From Bursaphelenchus xylophilus (lineage: Eukaryota; Nematoda; Chromadorea; Rhabditida; Aphelenchoididae), in NCBI GenBank assembly GCA_904066235.2, contig CAJFCV020000004.1:6572001-6636000 (forward strand): a stretch of 64,000 nt of DNA, given 5' to 3'. The first letter of the stretch is position 1. Each line of letters opens with the position of its first letter. Position numbers and translations under genes: made by a program. Below the pieces are notes generated by a model, which saw only the letters and a list, made by a program, of their open reading frames with translations, had not been told where the DNA came from and did not search any database. Of this stretch, positions 1 to 11,295 are shown piece after piece.

Positions 1-2362
1 TAAATTGCATACTGGCAATTATAACATGAGCGTATTGTCGACAGCAAATTGTAGCGCATTTGTAGAATCCCCCACCGGCAGTTGAAAAGAAAATTCCATT
101 GGACATAAAAGCTAATATTGAGAGAATAGGACGGTCCGTCGGGGAAAATGCCAAGAATAAATACGATAAGGCCGGACCAAATACTGCTATCGAATTGAAA
201 ACAATCATCTTGTGTCGTTCGTTGAATGATCTGAAGGGACGTTGACATGAGCGGTAACCATCGCTATATCATATAAAGCTCGACCGCCTGCTATAGGATG
301 CTTCAAGAAATATTCCACAAATTATTTACTAGTCGCGGAAAAAAGTCCTGGGATTTTCTCGCGCCCCCCAAATTCCGTCGCGCCCCGAAAAGTTGATTTG
401 TCGCGGGAATCGCGCGCGACAATAAGGCAAAATCAACAAAATTGCACTGTGCAAAAGCACTTTTCGGGTTCATGCACAGTGCAGAGTCGCAGAAAAATCC
501 CAGGACTTTTTTCCGCGACTAGTATCTTTGTGCAGTTTGCACCGTCAGATGAACTTCCTTGGTTTACCTTATGCTCCGCCGGAGCAAGGAAAGTCAATCG
601 GATCTAAAAAAAACGAAAAATTGGGGTTGGCAGTCATTTTGTCCAATTCCCGGATTTTTGACACTTCTCAAAAAAAAATACCTCCGCCGGCCTTTAAAGA
701 TGAGAAAAAGCCAAGACAAGCTACATGAGTTTTAAGTGCCTAGCAAACAATTTGTCACCTTTTTTTCAATCCGATTCAAAATCCCGCAAAACGGCTCCGT
801 CGGTAAAAACTTCTCCGCCGAGCCAATAGTAAAACATTCGCCAAACTATGAAACTAACAGATTACATTTTCCCAGATGTGACAAGCCTAGTTTCATCTGC
901 GGTAAATAAGTATGGGCTGTGTATTATAACAAGCTACTATTTCCCCGACATGTCGGACAGACTTATAAAACAGCCCAAATTCAAATTTTAAAATCAATTT
1001 AAACTTCTTGGATGGCTTCAAAAAGCACAAACAAAATTCGCAAATATTACTTTGCGAAGCTTTGTGGAATATTTCTTGAAACACCCTCTGTAATCGCAAG
1101 ACTAGCGGACTCACTTTATATGATCGCTCATGGTGCCAAACAAAAACTTTAATGGTATATGGGCTGCTGGACCCATTATGGCCAGGAATCCGACTTGAGT
1201 AACGTCATACTGTAACACTTTGCTGAGATAGGTTGGCTGATATGTTTGAGAGAATATACCCGAGAATATATCCGTGAATGCGTTTACCCAAATGATCCAT
1301 ACGAGCTTAGAACGGAGTATTTTCTAAAAGATTGGTAACTTTTTTGTTACACTTACCGAATATGGCACGTTGCTTTTCATCTGTTTGTGGGCCAAACTTT
1401 TATTTTTTTGAATCTTTTCGCATTCCTTGTGGGAGGTGTAGCTTGATTTTGCCGGATAGTCAGCGTAAAGGTGCATCCATAAAATGAGCAGAATCGTTGT
1501 TATAGCGGCATGGGTGTAGTATGCAGATTCCCATCCAAACCTGCTATTGCAAAGCTGCAAACATTAAAAAGATAAATGAAACGTTACCAAGCCGACTATC
1601 GGTGATGAGAAAAGGACGGAAAGAGAGCTGTAGCAAGTCAATATTGATATAAATAGGGCTGATTGTGACAGAGGTGCCCACACCGAACACAAGATTCCCA
1701 TAGTCCCGAAGTCAGCGGCATAGCCCACACCCTAAATAAAATATATTGATTTAACTGTAAGCATTGTTCACCTGCATAAATCTGAGTATCCACATACATA
1801 TAAAACCTTTTTGATAGAAAAGTGGAATAAGTACGGTAGAAACGAGAGAAATGATTCCAGAAAATAGGAACGGATATTTAGCCTTGTACCGAGTAAGTAT
1901 CCATGAGAATGGGGCGGTGGCAAGGGCAGTTCCAACAGCAGCTGCCATGATCAGATTATTGTGTTCAACCTCCGTAAAAGAAATACGGATAGTGCCGTTC
2001 AGGTTCTCTGGCATGCACAATTTGGTCATATTGTAAAGATTCATATTGGAGGAAAGGATCGTGAGACAAATCCATCCTAATATAAGAATTAAGTAGCGGT
2101 ATTTATTTGGAAAGCAGAGCATCTTCTGTTTGTTATCTGGTTGCATTTTAACAGAAAAGAGTGTACAATGTTCGGGGAGCTGGACAACATTGGTACCCAA
2201 GAGAACAAGGCGGAATGTTTCAGAGGGCTTAATATGTATCTAGTTGTCTATAGTATACTTACTTACTTTCTCAAGATCTCCGAGATTTAATATGGGGGTG
2301 TCATCCGTCACATAACTGGCGTTTCTGCCTTGACTCACTCTCTTAGGATCACATTCCATCAT
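1..2362 (-). CDS. MFS transporter, SLC17-like nematode family (C-terminus cut by window edge)
   Basis: Multi-pass membrane transporter of the major facilitator superfamily; the nematode members resemble SLC17 organic-anion/phosphate carriers, but the substrate is unknown. My exon chain on the minus strand is 2362-2267, 2179-1772, 1731-1588, 1554-1357, 1323-1115 and 230 to beyond base 1, with all phases agreeing. Visible are a hydrophilic N-terminus, a first membrane span (YLILILGWICLTILSSNM), an extracellular loop with an N-glycosylation site, several further hydrophobic segments, and a late segment with GGGFYKCATICCRQYAH, which resembles the conserved late part of this nematode family. The start is the first of two ATGs at 2362. 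The last intron (1114-231) is unusually long and holds a miniature transposon at 332-519. A long gene with a clear family, but missing its last helices here. Confidence 0.85.
332..519. mobile_element. TA-flanked miniature inverted-repeat element (GTCGCGG ends)
   Basis: Near-perfect terminal inverted repeats: GTCGCGGAAAAAAGTCCTGG on the left and its complement on the right, both flanked by TA. The interior is CG-rich and holds GCACTGTGCAAAA and TGCACAGTGCA palindromes. It lies in the long last intron of the MFS gene. The TA flank suggests Tc1/mariner-type mobilisation. No coding capacity. Related termini recur at 8960, 11748, 15056, 23434, 39039 and 52152. Confidence 0.75.
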
Positions 2363-2657
2363 AAAAATTGGAGTTTCAACGTTCCTTTTTTCGTTTTTGC
2401 TTGAGAGTAAACATTATTTTGAGGATTAAATTTAAAAAATTTCAGAATTTCGTAATCACTGATCCGATTATCAATGAAAAGTGTCGGAAATGAAGAACTC
2501 TGTAATGGAAGATTCGGAACGCAACTGCTTTCGAACAAAGTCAGAAAATAATTCATTTGTTTCAGTAAGCCCTTCTTCATTAGATCGCTCATAAACAACA
2601 ACATACTTATTTCTGCGGCCACAAAGGCCGAGCTACCCGCAAGTGTAAATAGAAGTC

Positions 2658-4288
2658 TCAGGAAGGCCTGATCTGCTCGTATCTTTGTTTTGTCTTCTCT
2701 AGAATCTCGATCTTCATCTTCTGCTTGGCTGGAATGTGGATCGGTTCCCCGGGTTTGCTCGATCCAAGTCCACTACGATCATTTTTTATTTCACTCCGTA
2801 TCTGTGGTTTCCAATTGTTACTTGTTACATATTTACTCACCGGTTCAGCAATTCCCTGTTCATTTCTTCCAAGTCCAGCTCCTTGCTTCCATCCCATTGC
2901 CTTCAGTAATTTGAAACCTTTTCCCTCTTCAATTGGCTTTGGTTTTTGGGTAATATGCACTGCAACTATAACACTCATGTTATCATAACTTACCAAAATT
3001 TTGTATTGGATTAGCCTTGCAATTGGCATAAATGTCATCGGACCTTACAGTAACCGGCGGCTCACTTCCCTCGACCAATCTCCGTTGTTTGGCTCGATCT
3101 TTGAAGCAAGTTTCGTTGTAAGCAGAGGAAGGCCCAATAAGCCCAAATTGAGACTTCAGCCGATGCATCTCTTTCCGATGACTAATCGTACTTTTCGTCT
3201 TGACTACACTCTTCTTTTTTGATATTAAAAGCCCAGGTTCACAATCTGGACAAGTATTACATCCCTTGTGGATGTGAGCCACGAATTGATGAGATCTTAC
3301 TTTCAACCGGTCTAGATGACGTAATGTATGACTTTCCTAAAACCAATTAAGTTTGACCTCAAGCTTACCGTAATCTCCTGTTCATTCACGTAAATTTGAT
3401 GGTCCGAAAGTTTTACAACATTATAAAAATTGCAGGAATCGTCAAATTTAAAAGTAAGGTACCTCTAAAACAAATAACTAATTTTAAAAAATTTTGCTAC
3501 CTCAGGAAGTTCATCAGGCACAATAACATCACAAATGGTAGAAGATCCCACAGATCCACCATCAATGGTGATTATGGAGAGATCGGAGGTCTGGGCATTG
3601 ATCAGACGAATGCAAGGCGGATGCTTGGACATTTCCTCTATTCTTAGGTTGGAAAACGTAATTTTACTTACCTTCTGCTTGCCGGCGTTTATTCTCCGCG
3701 TCGTAATCATATTCATCTGAACTGGTGTCTTCATCTTCTTCTAACACATCATCGAACTCAATCTCCTAAAGAATCAAATTTCAAATAATACACCTACATC
3801 TTCATCCTTTCTAACATTCTTTAAATTAAAACTTCTGTGGCTAAACTCAACGCAGAGTTTGTTCACAATCTCAAACAACACTTCACATCCATCAATGTAA
3901 TCTTGATCCAGGTTCTGTAGATAATTCTCTCCGAAAAGTTTAATTGCCCGCTTTTTATTCCTTTTCTCCTTCCACTGTAAATTTCTTGTAGAGAATGACT
4001 TATATTGGCCAGTGTCGGCATCGTATTGGTAATAACATTGGGTAATGGGATGAAAGTACAAATTTGAACTCTAAAAAAATAATGAATATACAAAAAATAT
4101 TTTACCATGTCATAATAATAGCCGGTTTCTCGATTGTAGTACATGCCAGATTCCTCGTGAAAGACAAACCCTGGCAGATTAGTGGAAACTAGATGTTCTT
4201 TGGCCGCCTGAACCACCATATCCGCCACAGAAGCCTAAATCAAAGTTATTTGAGACGATTCACTCACTCCTTCCGCTGATTCCCACAT
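2658..4288 (-). CDS. AGGF1-like protein with OCRE, FHA and G-patch domains
   Basis: Homologue of angiogenic factor with G-patch and FHA domains 1, probably a nuclear RNA-processing protein. The start ATG (4288) opens a 21-nt exon, and splicing continues in phase. The N-terminus carries OCRE-type aromatic repeats (GMYYNRETGYYYD, then YFHPITQCYYQYDADTGQYK). The middle contains an FHA-like strand pattern (SIITIDGGSVGSS with a following ICDVIVPDE) and a stretch with paired cysteines (CNTCPDCEPG). The C-terminus has a G-patch, GFKLLKAMGWKQGAGLG, followed by GLGSSKPGEPI. The order OCRE-FHA-G-patch is diagnostic for this family. Human AGGF1 is longer at the N-terminus. It is divergent to the CDK20-like gene, with about 360 bp between the start codons. 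Confidence 0.88.
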
Positions 4289-4646
4289 TCTCCTTTCTTT
4301 TATTTAATTTTCTATATAATCTTGGAGGATTTATTACAAAAATAATTTATATAGAAATTTTTACGAGAATTAATTTTTCTAAAAATTGCAGAATGCCAAG
4401 ATTTCTTCATGTTTGTTCTCGTGTCGCAACCACTACGAAAAGTTGCGCAACATTTTGCTGATGACAATTCTTCCGTTATGACAATTTTTTGAGTTTATGC
4501 TAAAGTATAAAATTTCGTTTCCACATACACACAATCTGGGTGCTTTGTATAATGTTTAATTAAATAAAAAAACATTGTTGTCATGGAGATCAAGCCAAAA
4601 ATATATCCTCCCGATTTTACAAAATTGGAGTACTAAAATACGAAAA

Positions 4647-6501
4647 ATGAAATATGCCTTTATATCTCGAATTGGCCAAGGCGCCTATGGCTGTGTACTT
4701 AAGGCGCGGGAAGTTGAGGCAGGTCTTTATTTGATGGCAGTATTATTTTTATGATATTATTGCAGAGTGGAGAAATTGTAGCCGTAAAACAAATTGCTTT
4801 GAAGTTATACACGCAGAATCAAATGGACATCTTTAGAGAAATAAATTCTTTAAAGAATTTTGATCACGAAAATGTGAGAAAACAACTTTTATTCACTTGG
4901 TTAAGGTAGTCTCTTTGAAGGAAATATTATACTCATCTACTACAGTATCTGTTGTTTTGGAATTTGTTGAGTCGAATCTGAAATTGGTTATTTACGATGA
5001 GAGGCGTCCAACGAATATGGATCTACTTAAAAAGTTGTTTTTCCAAGTTTTGAAAGGTATCCGATACATCCACAGCTTGAGTATAATGCACAGGGTAAGC
5101 AATGTGTAAACTGCGTCGTAATATTTATATTGTGGCTAGAAAATCTATTCTCTTTTAGGACATAAAGCCCGAGAACATACTCGTGTCTCGGACTGGTCGT
5201 ATAAAGATAGCTGACTTTGGCCTCGCTGGATTATATTTACCCGAAGATAATGAGAGGACATACTCCCATCAAGTGGCGACAAGGTGGTATCGAGCGCCAG
5301 AACTGCTGTTTGGCTCCATAAAGTACACTCCGTCAGTCGACATCTGGGCATTTGCCTGCGTTCTGGCAGAGTATCTTAATGTGGGACCGTTGTTTGAGGT
5401 AAGTCAATTGGATTATTCAATTACTGACATCTTTTCAGGGAGCCAACGATATCGATCAGATTGGGAAAGTGTTTAAGATCCTTGGCACCCCGACCAAAAG
5501 TAATTGGCCCGATTGGGAAAAGACCCCGGATTACGGGAAGATGAATTTTGATAAAATGAATCCCGTCAAAGATTGGAAGACTGTGGGTGAGTTGAAAATA
5601 ATTTATTTGAGGTACTTGTTATATAACATAGCATAATTAGAGTAGTGTTGGAATTAAGATTATTTTCCACATCCGCATGATGGTGGTGGGGGAGGTGGGG
5701 CACATCCGCAGGATGGAGGAGGAGGACTAAAACCAATAGGATATTTGTCATCATTGTGTGTAAAACAGATTGCATGTTTAAAACTAAAACTTACGCACAA
5801 CAACCGCCACCGCCGGCTTGAGGGAACAAGAAAGCGTTTGAAGCTAAAGCCGAAGCCAAGATGACAAAGACACCGAGGAAGTTCATGTTGAGCAAGTGAT
5901 GACATCTACAGCGACTAGCTGTCTTTTATACCGTCGAATCCCATCTTGACCGGGGTTTTGCGTAATTGCCCGAGGGAAATTAATGCCGGTTTCCTCGAGA
6001 GGGCGGGAATTTTAAGTTGATTCCGTTGGATTTCATATATTGCACATTAGTTTCCCGATCCATCACTTTCTTCGGATACGTTACGACTTTCCGATGTTTG
6101 GAACGGCAGATTCTCCGATTTGATGAACAAAAAAAACTAGTTTGTGTCCGAAAATAAATAAAACTTCAAAGCGCCGTACCGCCGGTTTTTCTTTCGGGAT
6201 CTCTGGATGTGATTTGAGAATCGTTAAAGTAATTACAATACTGCGTACATAATTAAACCAATTTCTTCCAGTGGCTTGTCACAACACAGACTTGATGGAG
6301 ATGATCCAGCGATGCCTTCAATACAATCACCGACTCCGACCCTCGGCCATTCAATTACTGCAGAATAAGTTTTTTTTGACCTTCGCTGACAACATATCAT
6401 ATACTCCTCCATTTTCATCGAATGAGGTCGAAGGAGAGTTGAGACTTCGAAAAGAATTTGATCTTTCTCTCTTTGACAATTTGACCTTAGAGGAAATATA
6501 A
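4647..6501 (+). CDS. CDK20 (CCRK)-like cyclin-dependent kinase
   Basis: Serine/threonine kinase of the CDK20/cell-cycle-related kinase type, which in animals controls ciliary length and transport (C. elegans dyf-18 is the counterpart). The protein has a Gly loop GQGAYG, the lysine motif IVAVKQ, HRDIKPEN, DFGLAGLY and the activation/APE segment SHQVATRWYRAPE, all intact, plus a CDK-type C-lobe (ILGTPTKSNWPDW). The first intron (4719-4765) uses a GC donor: only GAG|GC..AG gives the conserved EVESGEIVAVK reading. The intron 5587-6271 is long and contains an antisense secreted-peptide gene. After the kinase fold there is an acidic tail of about 40 residues with no recognised domain. Confidence 0.9.
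5660..5886 (-). CDS. Small secreted Cys/Pro-rich peptide nested in the CDK20 intron
   Basis: Two-exon gene too short for simple ORF calls. Exon 1 starts with ATG at 5886 and encodes a clean signal peptide (MNFLGVFVILASALASNAF) then a Gly-rich stretch ending in CC. A short GT-AG intron follows, and exon 2 encodes two copies of a Pro-run + SCGCxx unit, ending SCGCGK at 5660. A mature peptide of about 30 residues with six cysteines would be secreted. A TATA box sits about 37-44 nt upstream of the ATG. No family is recognised; similar short Gly/Pro/Cys peptides occur among nematode cuticle- or immunity-associated secreted peptides, but function is not shown. It lies wholly inside the CDK20 intron, antisense. 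Confidence 0.72.
5923..5930 (-). promoter_or_regulatory. TATA box of the nested peptide gene
   Basis: The minus strand reads TATAAAAG, ending 37 nt before the ATG at 5886. A start site 25-30 nt downstream would leave a 5' leader of only about 10 nt. This is strong support that the nested antisense peptide is an independent gene. Confidence 0.6.
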
Positions 6502-6654
6502 TATTTATAATCGAGTCGTTATGCGTTATGTAATTTGACTTAACCCATTCTTTTTCCATTTTCACCTTTGATCTCGTTGTTATATAAGCGGGTCACTTTA
6601 TTTTCTTATACATTGTGTATCAACAATAAACACATGTTCAAATATTTTAATTAA

Positions 6655-6975
6655 ATGATGAGAACATTGCTGTTACTTGCTAATCTAATTTCTTGTGGTA
6701 AGATTTATAAATTACTTTTGAAGAAGGTTTCAGTGTTGGGAAGCAATATTTACCAGACCGGTCCCCCCTTGTACAACCTCCGCACAGAGCCTTCTTCTTC
6801 TTATCAGGAAGGCCCGCCTGCTTTTAGCAAAGATAATCAATATAGGACGACGGCATCCGATTCCGATCCTTATCCCCATTCGCCTCCTAATTTCTCGGGA
6901 TTCCAAGGGAGCCCCGGACCAAATGGACCCCTTTTTGGCGGATTTCCAAATGGACCTCAGCCAAGACCGTATTAG
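6655..6975 (+). CDS. Secreted Pro/Ser/Tyr-rich protein
   Basis: Short gene 150 bp downstream of the CDK20-like stop. It opens with two ATGs and a signal peptide (MMRTLLLLANLISCV); a 36-nt intron (6698-6733) interrupts it just after the hydrophobic core. The mature chain of about 80 residues is low complexity: Pro, Gly, Ser and Tyr rich, with GPPLYN, EGPPAF, PHSPPNFSG, SPGPNGPLFGGFPNGPQ near the end. No cysteines remain after the signal and no known domain is visible. It may be an extracellular or cuticle-associated protein. The frame is open with or without removing the intron, but removal gives the better signal peptide. Confidence 0.65.
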   Translation: MMRTLLLLANLISCGKIYKLLLKKVSVLGSNIYQTGPPLYNLRTEPSSSYQEGPPAFSKDNQYRTTASDSDPYPHSPPNFSGFQGSPGPNGPLFGGFPNGPQPRPY

Positions 6976-7154
6976 ATACTGCAGTTTACAAAGTGGTACA
7001 TTTATTGTTTAACAATGAATAAAAACAGTATATACAAACACAAACTTTTTACATGATGTTTTCTACAATGCACAAAAGTTAGTTGACCTATACTTAAGGC
7101 AGAAAATAAATAAATTTTGGAATGCAATCAAAATCGATTTGTGTCCGCAAACTT

Positions 7155-8899
7155 TCATCTCAAACTTCCTGAACTCTTTGGTGACCTTGACTTGATGAAA
7201 GTTGCAGCGATTAGAGACTTGAGTTGGGAGAAAGACGGTCTTCTATCTACATCTGTCTTCCAACATTGATCAATCAAGTCAGACCTACAATTAAATATTA
7301 TATGTAAATGAAAGCAAAAATAATCGGTTAAAGTTGTAAACAAACTTGCACAATATCTGGACAAGCCCTGACTGGCCGAGGCCTCTCGTTTTCAGCGAAC
7401 ATCTGGATAATTTGTTCCTTCGAAAGATCTCCAAATGGAAGTGATCCACCAGAGAATACTTCAAACAACAAATTCCCGAACTGCCATCTGTAATATAACA
7501 AATATTTGAGACTCTTTCGGCTTCACTTACACATCCGACTTCTCTGAATATTCTCCTTTCAACAGAGTCTCCACTGCTTGGTTCCAGAAAGGCAATTCCT
7601 CATCGTGATCTCCAATTTGTCGTTTTATCATGCATCTTTTGAATCCTCCGACTTTGGCGACCATATTATCGGTTATAAAGATATTCTCAGCAGCAATATC
7701 TCTGTGCAAAATCTCATTGGCGGTCATAAAGGACAAGCCATCAGCGATTTGCCAGAAGAATGAGAGCAATTCCTCAGCGTTAAAGCAGATTACGGTAGAG
7801 CAGAGTTCTTGGTTCTGCAAAAATACATTTAAAATTTGTTACAAAGACTTACTGCGTAATGACAAGGATGAGATTGGATGAGTCCACCGAGATGCCCCAG
7901 TTGGCAGAACTCGGAGACAATCATCAGATCCGTCTCGGTATTCATGTACCCCACCATCGAAAGGATATGGGAGTTGTGTTTCAACGTCTTGAGAGCTTGG
8001 ATCTCATTGGCAACTGCCTTTCTAACAATAAAAAATAATTCAAGGTGCAAGGCGAGTTATTTAACACATACCTAGACTTGGGAGTAATCGGCGGATAAGA
8101 GATCTTTATCGCCACTTGGGAATAAGAAGATTTATTGGACTTTATGGATCTTAGGAGTCCCCGGTAAATGACAGAATTCCCATCCTTCCCCAGAACATGC
8201 TCTATCTCCACCGACAAGTCGTATGGATTGATCTCAAATGGTTGAATCCGCCGTTCCGAACATGGACTCAGCTTCTGATATTTGGGAGCTAACATACTAC
8301 TGAAGGCTAGACCCTTTGTTTTGACTGTTTTCCATTTCTGTTCTTCGAGTTTATAAACGAATTAAATCTAGGGAAATCACTCACATGGAAACTTCCCAGC
8401 TATTTCGAGTTTCCACAGTTCGTGCATAAATCATAAACTTGGGCGTTGCGATGATCTTCAAAGAACGATAAAATATTCCAATTCTGGGAGACTGGGAAGT
8501 CATGTTATAACGAATTGTAAACACATATAAAAAGCTTGACCAATCTTTTAGATTTTGAATCATTGTCATCTGCGTGTCAACGACTTGTTTATGCCTCGCA
8601 ATCGTAGTCTATTCAGAGCAGAATATCGTTTTTTTCCAAAACATACCTTGTCTCATTTTTTACTCACCATATTCTTTGCATTTTTATCCATGACCGTTTG
8701 AGACCGAACACGTTCTGGATGTTCAATGCGGAAAATACGGTGGGAAACTTCCACTTTATTTTTCAGAGGGCTTACAATAATTACAATAAAAACACGTAGA
8801 TGATGGAAGTTTCCATCTGGGTCTAGTTCTATTTCGACGGCGCTCAAAAATCATGCAAATCGCCTGGAGAGATTTGGAATCTGTTCCCAGGGAAAACAT
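7155..8899 (-). CDS. Degenerate tyrosine-kinase-like protein (DFG lost)
   Basis: A kinase-fold protein. The C-terminal ~300 residues show a weak glycine loop (GKDGNSVIYRG), the ATP-anchoring VAIK, an intact catalytic loop HRDIAAENIF typical of tyrosine kinases, then VAKVGGFKR where DFG is expected, so the Mg-binding aspartate is missing. Subdomain XI is kept (CWKTDVDRRPSF). The ~190-residue N-terminal part matches no domain I recognise; there is no clear signal peptide or membrane segment. Exons join in phase as far as 8653. The 5' end is uncertain: I take ATG 8899 and a 25-nt intron that rejoins the frame at PLKNKVEVSHRIF, but the next downstream start is possible. Likely a pseudokinase or scaffold; no SH2 domain seen. 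Confidence 0.7.
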
Positions 8900-8959
8900 C
8901 ACATCGCCTTTACTACAGTAACCCAAAATCGGTAATCCGTTATTTTATATGTGTAAGAG

Positions 8960-9110
8960 TAAGTCACGCCATAAATTTGTCGCGGATGTCGCAAAAAAAT
9001 TGGAGTGAGCTCGCGCGAAAGTACATGTCGCTAGTGTAAAATCGGCGAATTGCCGCGCGAAGGAAAACAAAAACGCACTGTGCAAATGTGTCAGGACTTT
9101 ATGACGCAAC
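8960..9110. repeat. Degenerate copy of the GCAC(A/G)GTGC miniature-element family
   Basis: The left end AGTCACGCCATAAATTTGTC and right end GTCAGGACTTTATGACG are imperfect inverted complements. The interior is CG-rich (CGCGCGAA, GCCGCGCG) and holds the palindrome GCACTGTGCAAA. Its right-hand block is also present in the solo copy at 11748-11805 on the other side of the transposon nest. Confidence 0.55.
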
Positions 9111-9945
9111 CAATAAAAACAATACTATTTGAAGAGAAACAGCAAAACTTCTGGATCAATGGTTTCATACACCTTCCTCGGATGGAGTCGCTATTCTGTT
9201 TCTGTCAGATTCTACTTTTTTCTCAGAGCAATCTCACCGACCCCAGTTTAATATACAAAGTAATATAAAATACGGATTATAAAAATAGATATTTACAGAA
9301 AGCGACTCCTAATCATGTACATACAGTAGCTGCCAAAAAACTGTCAATTTTTTTGTTTTCTGTGTAACTCTGCTCAACGTGGACGGATTTCAACGAAACA
9401 AATACCATTCTGTAGAGAATTATTGTTGTTATCTAATGGTGTAGCGGTTGGAGCGATTTTACATCTTAGTGTGTTACAACTGTCGATGTAAAATTTTCGG
9501 AAAGACAAAAAACTGTCAATTTTTCCAAAAAAATTTTACCGCTTTCATACGTCGCGGCAAGTCATGGGTTTATACATTCCGATTTTTAAATAAAGTCCCA
9601 CTGTACATAATTAACCATCAAAGGGAGCCAAGAAAGTTAATTTAGTAGACCTTTTGGTGGTCCCAAGTTCGATACCTCAAAACATGACGTTTAAGAAAAA
9701 ATCGATTTTTTTTTTGTCTTTCCAAAAATTTTACAAGGAAAGTACTTTTATGGGGGCTCCTACTTTTTGACGGGACATACCTCAAAAAATCAGAAAAAAT
9801 GTGCTGATCAAGGATATATAAATCTTAGCTGCCCATTTTAGGTTTTTAGGGGTGAAAATGCCCAAAAACTGCTTAATTTCCCTACAAAAGGTGCAGGCAT
9901 TCGAAACGGTAAAAAGCGCATTCGGTCTCTTCCATCGGAAGGGAG

Positions 9946-10020
9946 CGGTGTGGCCGAGTGGCTAGTGCCGTAGTCTGGGAATCAAGAGGTGAACGCCGCA
10001 CGGGTTCGATTTCCCTTTTG
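9946..10020 (+). ncRNA. tRNA-like pol III cassette in element B copy 1
   Basis: A box TGGCCGAGTGG (9951-9961) matches the type 2 intragenic consensus exactly, and the B box GGTTCGATTTC (10003-10013) fits GGTTCGANTCC at nearly all positions. A T4 run follows. The D-arm half looks like class II tRNA (Ser/Leu) but the anticodon stem does not pair well, so this is a tRNA relic or a tRNA-derived SINE head rather than a working tRNA gene. The sequence is retained in copy 2. Confidence 0.6.
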
Positions 10021-10094
10021 GGCCGAATCAACTTTTTTTGAAGATGAAGGTCGGAAAAATAAATTTTTGTGCCAAGACTGATTTATTACGTCTT

Positions 10095-11295
10095 CACAGC
10101 GGACCCAAATTGACTTATAAAGACATATAACGACTTATATGAACAGATAATGACTTATAAGTCAAAATAACGTCAAAAGAGGAGGGGCTTATTTCTCTTT
10201 ACTTATAAAAACAAATATGAACTTATAATAACAAATAAGTCATTTGCAAAGAAAACTTTTGAGCGCCAAATACGCTTTTTGCTTACTGCACGCGTGAGCT
10301 GGACTTAGACATTCTAAGTTTTTGGAACGTCGTAACGTGTTTCTACCTTGGATCGATCAAAGTAAGGTGTTTTTAATCAAACTTTTTTCTTTTACAAGAC
10401 TTTACAGTGTTTAGATGAAAGGTCCCGAACGTACATAATAGCCTTCCCGTGCAGGGAGCATGCCAGCCTGAAGAAGATCCATCCCCAGAAGATGTATAAA
10501 CATGCACGATCAACCACCGGATTGCTAAAGGATCCATTTGCTTACTTTTGGTAAGTGTTTTTTACTGCTTTCCACATTTCAGAGGTCTCGAAAAAACTTC
10601 AAGACAAAGTTTTGTTATATTGTACTAGGTCCAGGTGAACCCGTTGGGTTTTAGATAACTGCAAAAATGGTCATGGAGGAATTCAATGGACAATGTATAC
10701 ACGATGAATGGAAACATGACATCCGGTTGCTTCAGGTATGATTGATAACATTCACCTGGATCTAGTACAATATCGCAAATCTCATGTCCAGTACTTTTTC
10801 CGCCAGAACCTTTTTTTGCAGTTCATTTTAGTGTTAGAAACGCATAAAACGTTGAGTTTAAGTCGAACTCGTATTATCATTTCCCGAAAAAAACCTTTTT
10901 TCTAATATCTCCAAATATTTTCAGTGAATCAAGAAGCATTAGAAGCAATAATATCCATCTACGGCCCCCTACAGAAGCGACGAACGCCCCATCAAAAAAT
11001 CTCAGGTCCTTCGTGCATTGAAGTCTTATTCTACTTGTGCCGCTTAATTGTTTGAGTTATTGATTGAAATAAATGTTCATTTTTTTGCACGGTGCGGTTA
11101 TAAATAAAATGACTTATAAAAACATATATGAAATTATAAGTCAATTCAACAAGAGCGCACAGAGAACCCTTATAAAATCATATATGAACATATAAGTCAT
11201 TTAAAATGACTTATAAGAACAGATAATGACTTATAAAAAAATCATTTCATTATAAGTCATTATATGTTTTTATAAGTCAATTTGGGTCCGCTGTG
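10095..11295. mobile_element. Element C: CACAG-ended inverted-repeat element inserted in element B
   Basis: Starts CACAGCGGACCCAAATTGAC and ends with the complement. The uninterrupted copy of element B at 18905-19496 has a single TT where this copy has TT on both sides, giving exact boundaries and a 2-bp duplication. The subterminal ~150-200 bp at each side are packed with ACTTATAA/TTATAAGT motifs. A 28-bp inverted pair (10612-10639 with 10751-10778) lies near the centre. CACAG termini with a 2-bp duplication recall CACTA/EnSpm-like elements, but no transposase is encoded, so classification is tentative. Confidence 0.75.

Noticed and set aside
2359..2622. 87-codon minus-strand frame between the MFS and AGGF1-like genes
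   Set aside because: No domain is visible; likely the leader of the MFS gene or the AGGF1 trailer.
9448..9645. Open frame in the left arm of the Tc1-like element as a transposase fragment
   Set aside because: The reading has no DDE/DDD motif and overlaps terminal inverted repeat sequence.
9946..10020. A functional tRNA-Ser or tRNA-Leu gene in element B
   Set aside because: The A and B boxes are good, but the anticodon stem and acceptor stem do not pair convincingly and the sequence is repeated in a second transposon copy. I keep it only as a tRNA-like cassette.
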